A stretch of 32,345 bases of DNA from an uncultured Clostridium sp. (GTDB taxonomy: Bacteria > Bacillota > Clostridia > TANB77 > CAG-508): positions 1 to 32,345 of the forward strand of contig CAMOBD010000014.1 of NCBI GenBank assembly GCA_946578345.1, read 5' to 3'. The notes under the pieces were generated by a model that saw only the letters and a list, made by a program, of their open reading frames with translations, had not been told where the DNA came from and made no database searches. Every line of letters begins with the position of its first letter. Position 1 is the first letter of the stretch. Below are positions 31,578-32,345 of this stretch, piece after piece. The position numbers and the translations under genes are program-made.

Positions 31578-31739
31578 TCAATTAGTTTTGTTTTTAATTT
31601 GATTTATAATTACATCTGCATCTTTAGAGTTTAACATTTTACTAACTTGATTTAAACCTTGTTCTAATTGCTTTTTATCCATTTTAGCTAGCATACTCAT
31701 AAGTTCACCCATATTCATATTATTGTTCTTATTATTCAT
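31578..31739 (-). CDS. 53-residue unknown protein, first gene of the three-gene unit
   Basis: The frame starts MNNKNNNMNMGELMSMLAKM and continues DKKQLEQGLNQVSKMLNSKD, ending NQIKNKTN. It is a short helical protein with GGAAGGA 12-13 bases upstream of the ATG. It lies 31 bases before the next gene on the same strand and shares its Asn/Met-rich style, which supports it as real although it is small. Confidence 0.6.
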   Translation of the reverse strand: MNNKNNNMNMGELMSMLAKMDKKQLEQGLNQVSKMLNSKDADVIINQIKNKTN

Positions 31740-31850
31740 AAATAAATATCAATCCTTCCTAAGGCAAAATTAGTTATTAACCTTAATATAAATATATGTT
31801 AGAAAACTATAATATAATATTCAAAATTATAAAAAAGGTTACTAATTGAC

Positions 31851-31878
31851 TTGACACATCCGAAAAAAGAAATATAAT
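31851..31878 (+). promoter_or_regulatory. Promoter of the TlpA-like gene
   Basis: TTGACA, 16 bases, TATAAT, 26 bases before the ATG; divergent from the three small minus-strand genes. Confidence 0.75.
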
Positions 31879-31904
31879 AAAGTAGAAAGTGAGGAGAATT
31901 GGTG

Positions 31905-32345
31905 ATGAAAAAAATAAAATATATAATTATCGGCGTTGTAATTGTTATTGCATTAATAACAATATGGATTTTAGTAGGGAAAAATAATGAAACTAGTGAA
32001 AATATTTATAGCTCAAATGAAACTATTGTAAATGGAAGTACGAATGAAGAAATACAGGACTATTATGATGATACAATAAAGGATGCAAAGTTTGAATTAA
32101 AAAATCAACATGACGATATAGTAAATTTGGAAGACTATAGGGGGCAAAAAGTTATTCTATTTTTCTGGAGAATATGGTGCCCTCCATGTCAAAAAGAGCT
32201 TAAAACTATTGCTGATTTATATAATGACTTAGGGAATAACGAAAAAGAGGTTATTTTACTTACTCTTACTCAACCAAAAACAGGAAGAGAAGATGACGAA
32301 GGGGATAAGACTATTGAAGAAATAAAAGAATATATTAGTGAAAAT
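31905..32345 (+). CDS. Membrane-anchored TlpA/ResA-type thioredoxin, C-terminus outside the window
   Basis: 147 codons are visible. One N-terminal helix (about 5-24) anchors the protein outside the membrane, a short charged linker follows, and the thioredoxin-like fold begins at about residue 60. The redox pair is C92-P-P-C95 (IWCPPCQKEL), typical for TlpA/ResA enzymes that reduce cysteines in exported proteins or cytochromes. GAGGAG precedes the ATG with good spacing; a GTG three bases upstream is less likely. The gene is open at the right edge. Confidence 0.85.
   Translation, partial: MKKIKYIIIGVVIVIALITIWILVGKNNETSENIYSSNETIVNGSTNEEIQDYYDDTIKDAKFELKNQHDDIVNLEDYRGQKVILFFWRIWCPPCQKELKTIADLYNDLGNNEKEVILLTLTQPKTGREDDEGDKTIEEIKEYISEN

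Overview
The window looks like chromosomal DNA from an endospore-forming, very AT-rich Clostridia-type Firmicute. The evidence is a ypeB germination gene, CotF-like coat genes, mecA, a DUF4321-radC-mreBCD-mrdA-minC block, strong AGGAGG ribosome sites and A/T-ending codons. No rRNA or tRNA gene was seen. All assignments come from reading motifs and gene order; no database search was run.

Layout. 1-436: 5' part of an IS30-type transposase gene, cut by the window edge. 516-1643 (minus): lipid glycosyltransferase of the MGDG synthase/UgtP type. 1868-6718: ypeB, murF, yqeK and a zinc-finger-less dnaJ homologue. 6879-9788: a promoter-led operon of two unknown genes and an orphan VirD4/TraG-like coupling ATPase. 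10039-13160: a YhaO/YhaN (SbcD/SbcC-like) pair of extreme AT content. 13401-17064: prfA, a ZIP metal transporter and a PMT-type membrane glycosyltransferase. 17403-18536: two unknown small genes with their own promoter and a palindromic upstream region. 18660-23696: pcrA, a DnaA-box-rich intergenic region, two coat-like genes, an M23 peptidase and convergent mecA. 23980-30514: the cell-shape and division block. 30581-30762: an unassigned structured RNA with its own promoter and terminator. 30772-31739 (minus): three small Clostridia-type genes. 31905 to the end: a membrane-anchored TlpA-like thioredoxin.

The most striking observation concerns the codon CGG. I read about 9,400 codons of assigned genes and found CGG in frame only three times. 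At each of these three places the reading frame breaks, and skipping one base (+1) restores a perfectly conserved protein: once in the Walker A loop of the VirD4-like protein and twice in the ZIP transporter. In all three cases CGG-N is followed in the +1 frame by a conserved glycine GGN. This fits +1 frameshifting, or four-base decoding, at an unassigned or very rare CGG codon. A recurrent one-base insertion artefact is the main competing explanation.

A second theme is a family of short palindromic elements with a GGGAC core, sitting right at stop codons or before start codons of housekeeping genes. Their stem arms differ between copies but remain self-complementary, and several could act as terminators. 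Two copies form a perfect 30-bp inverted pair around the DnaA-box cluster downstream of pcrA.
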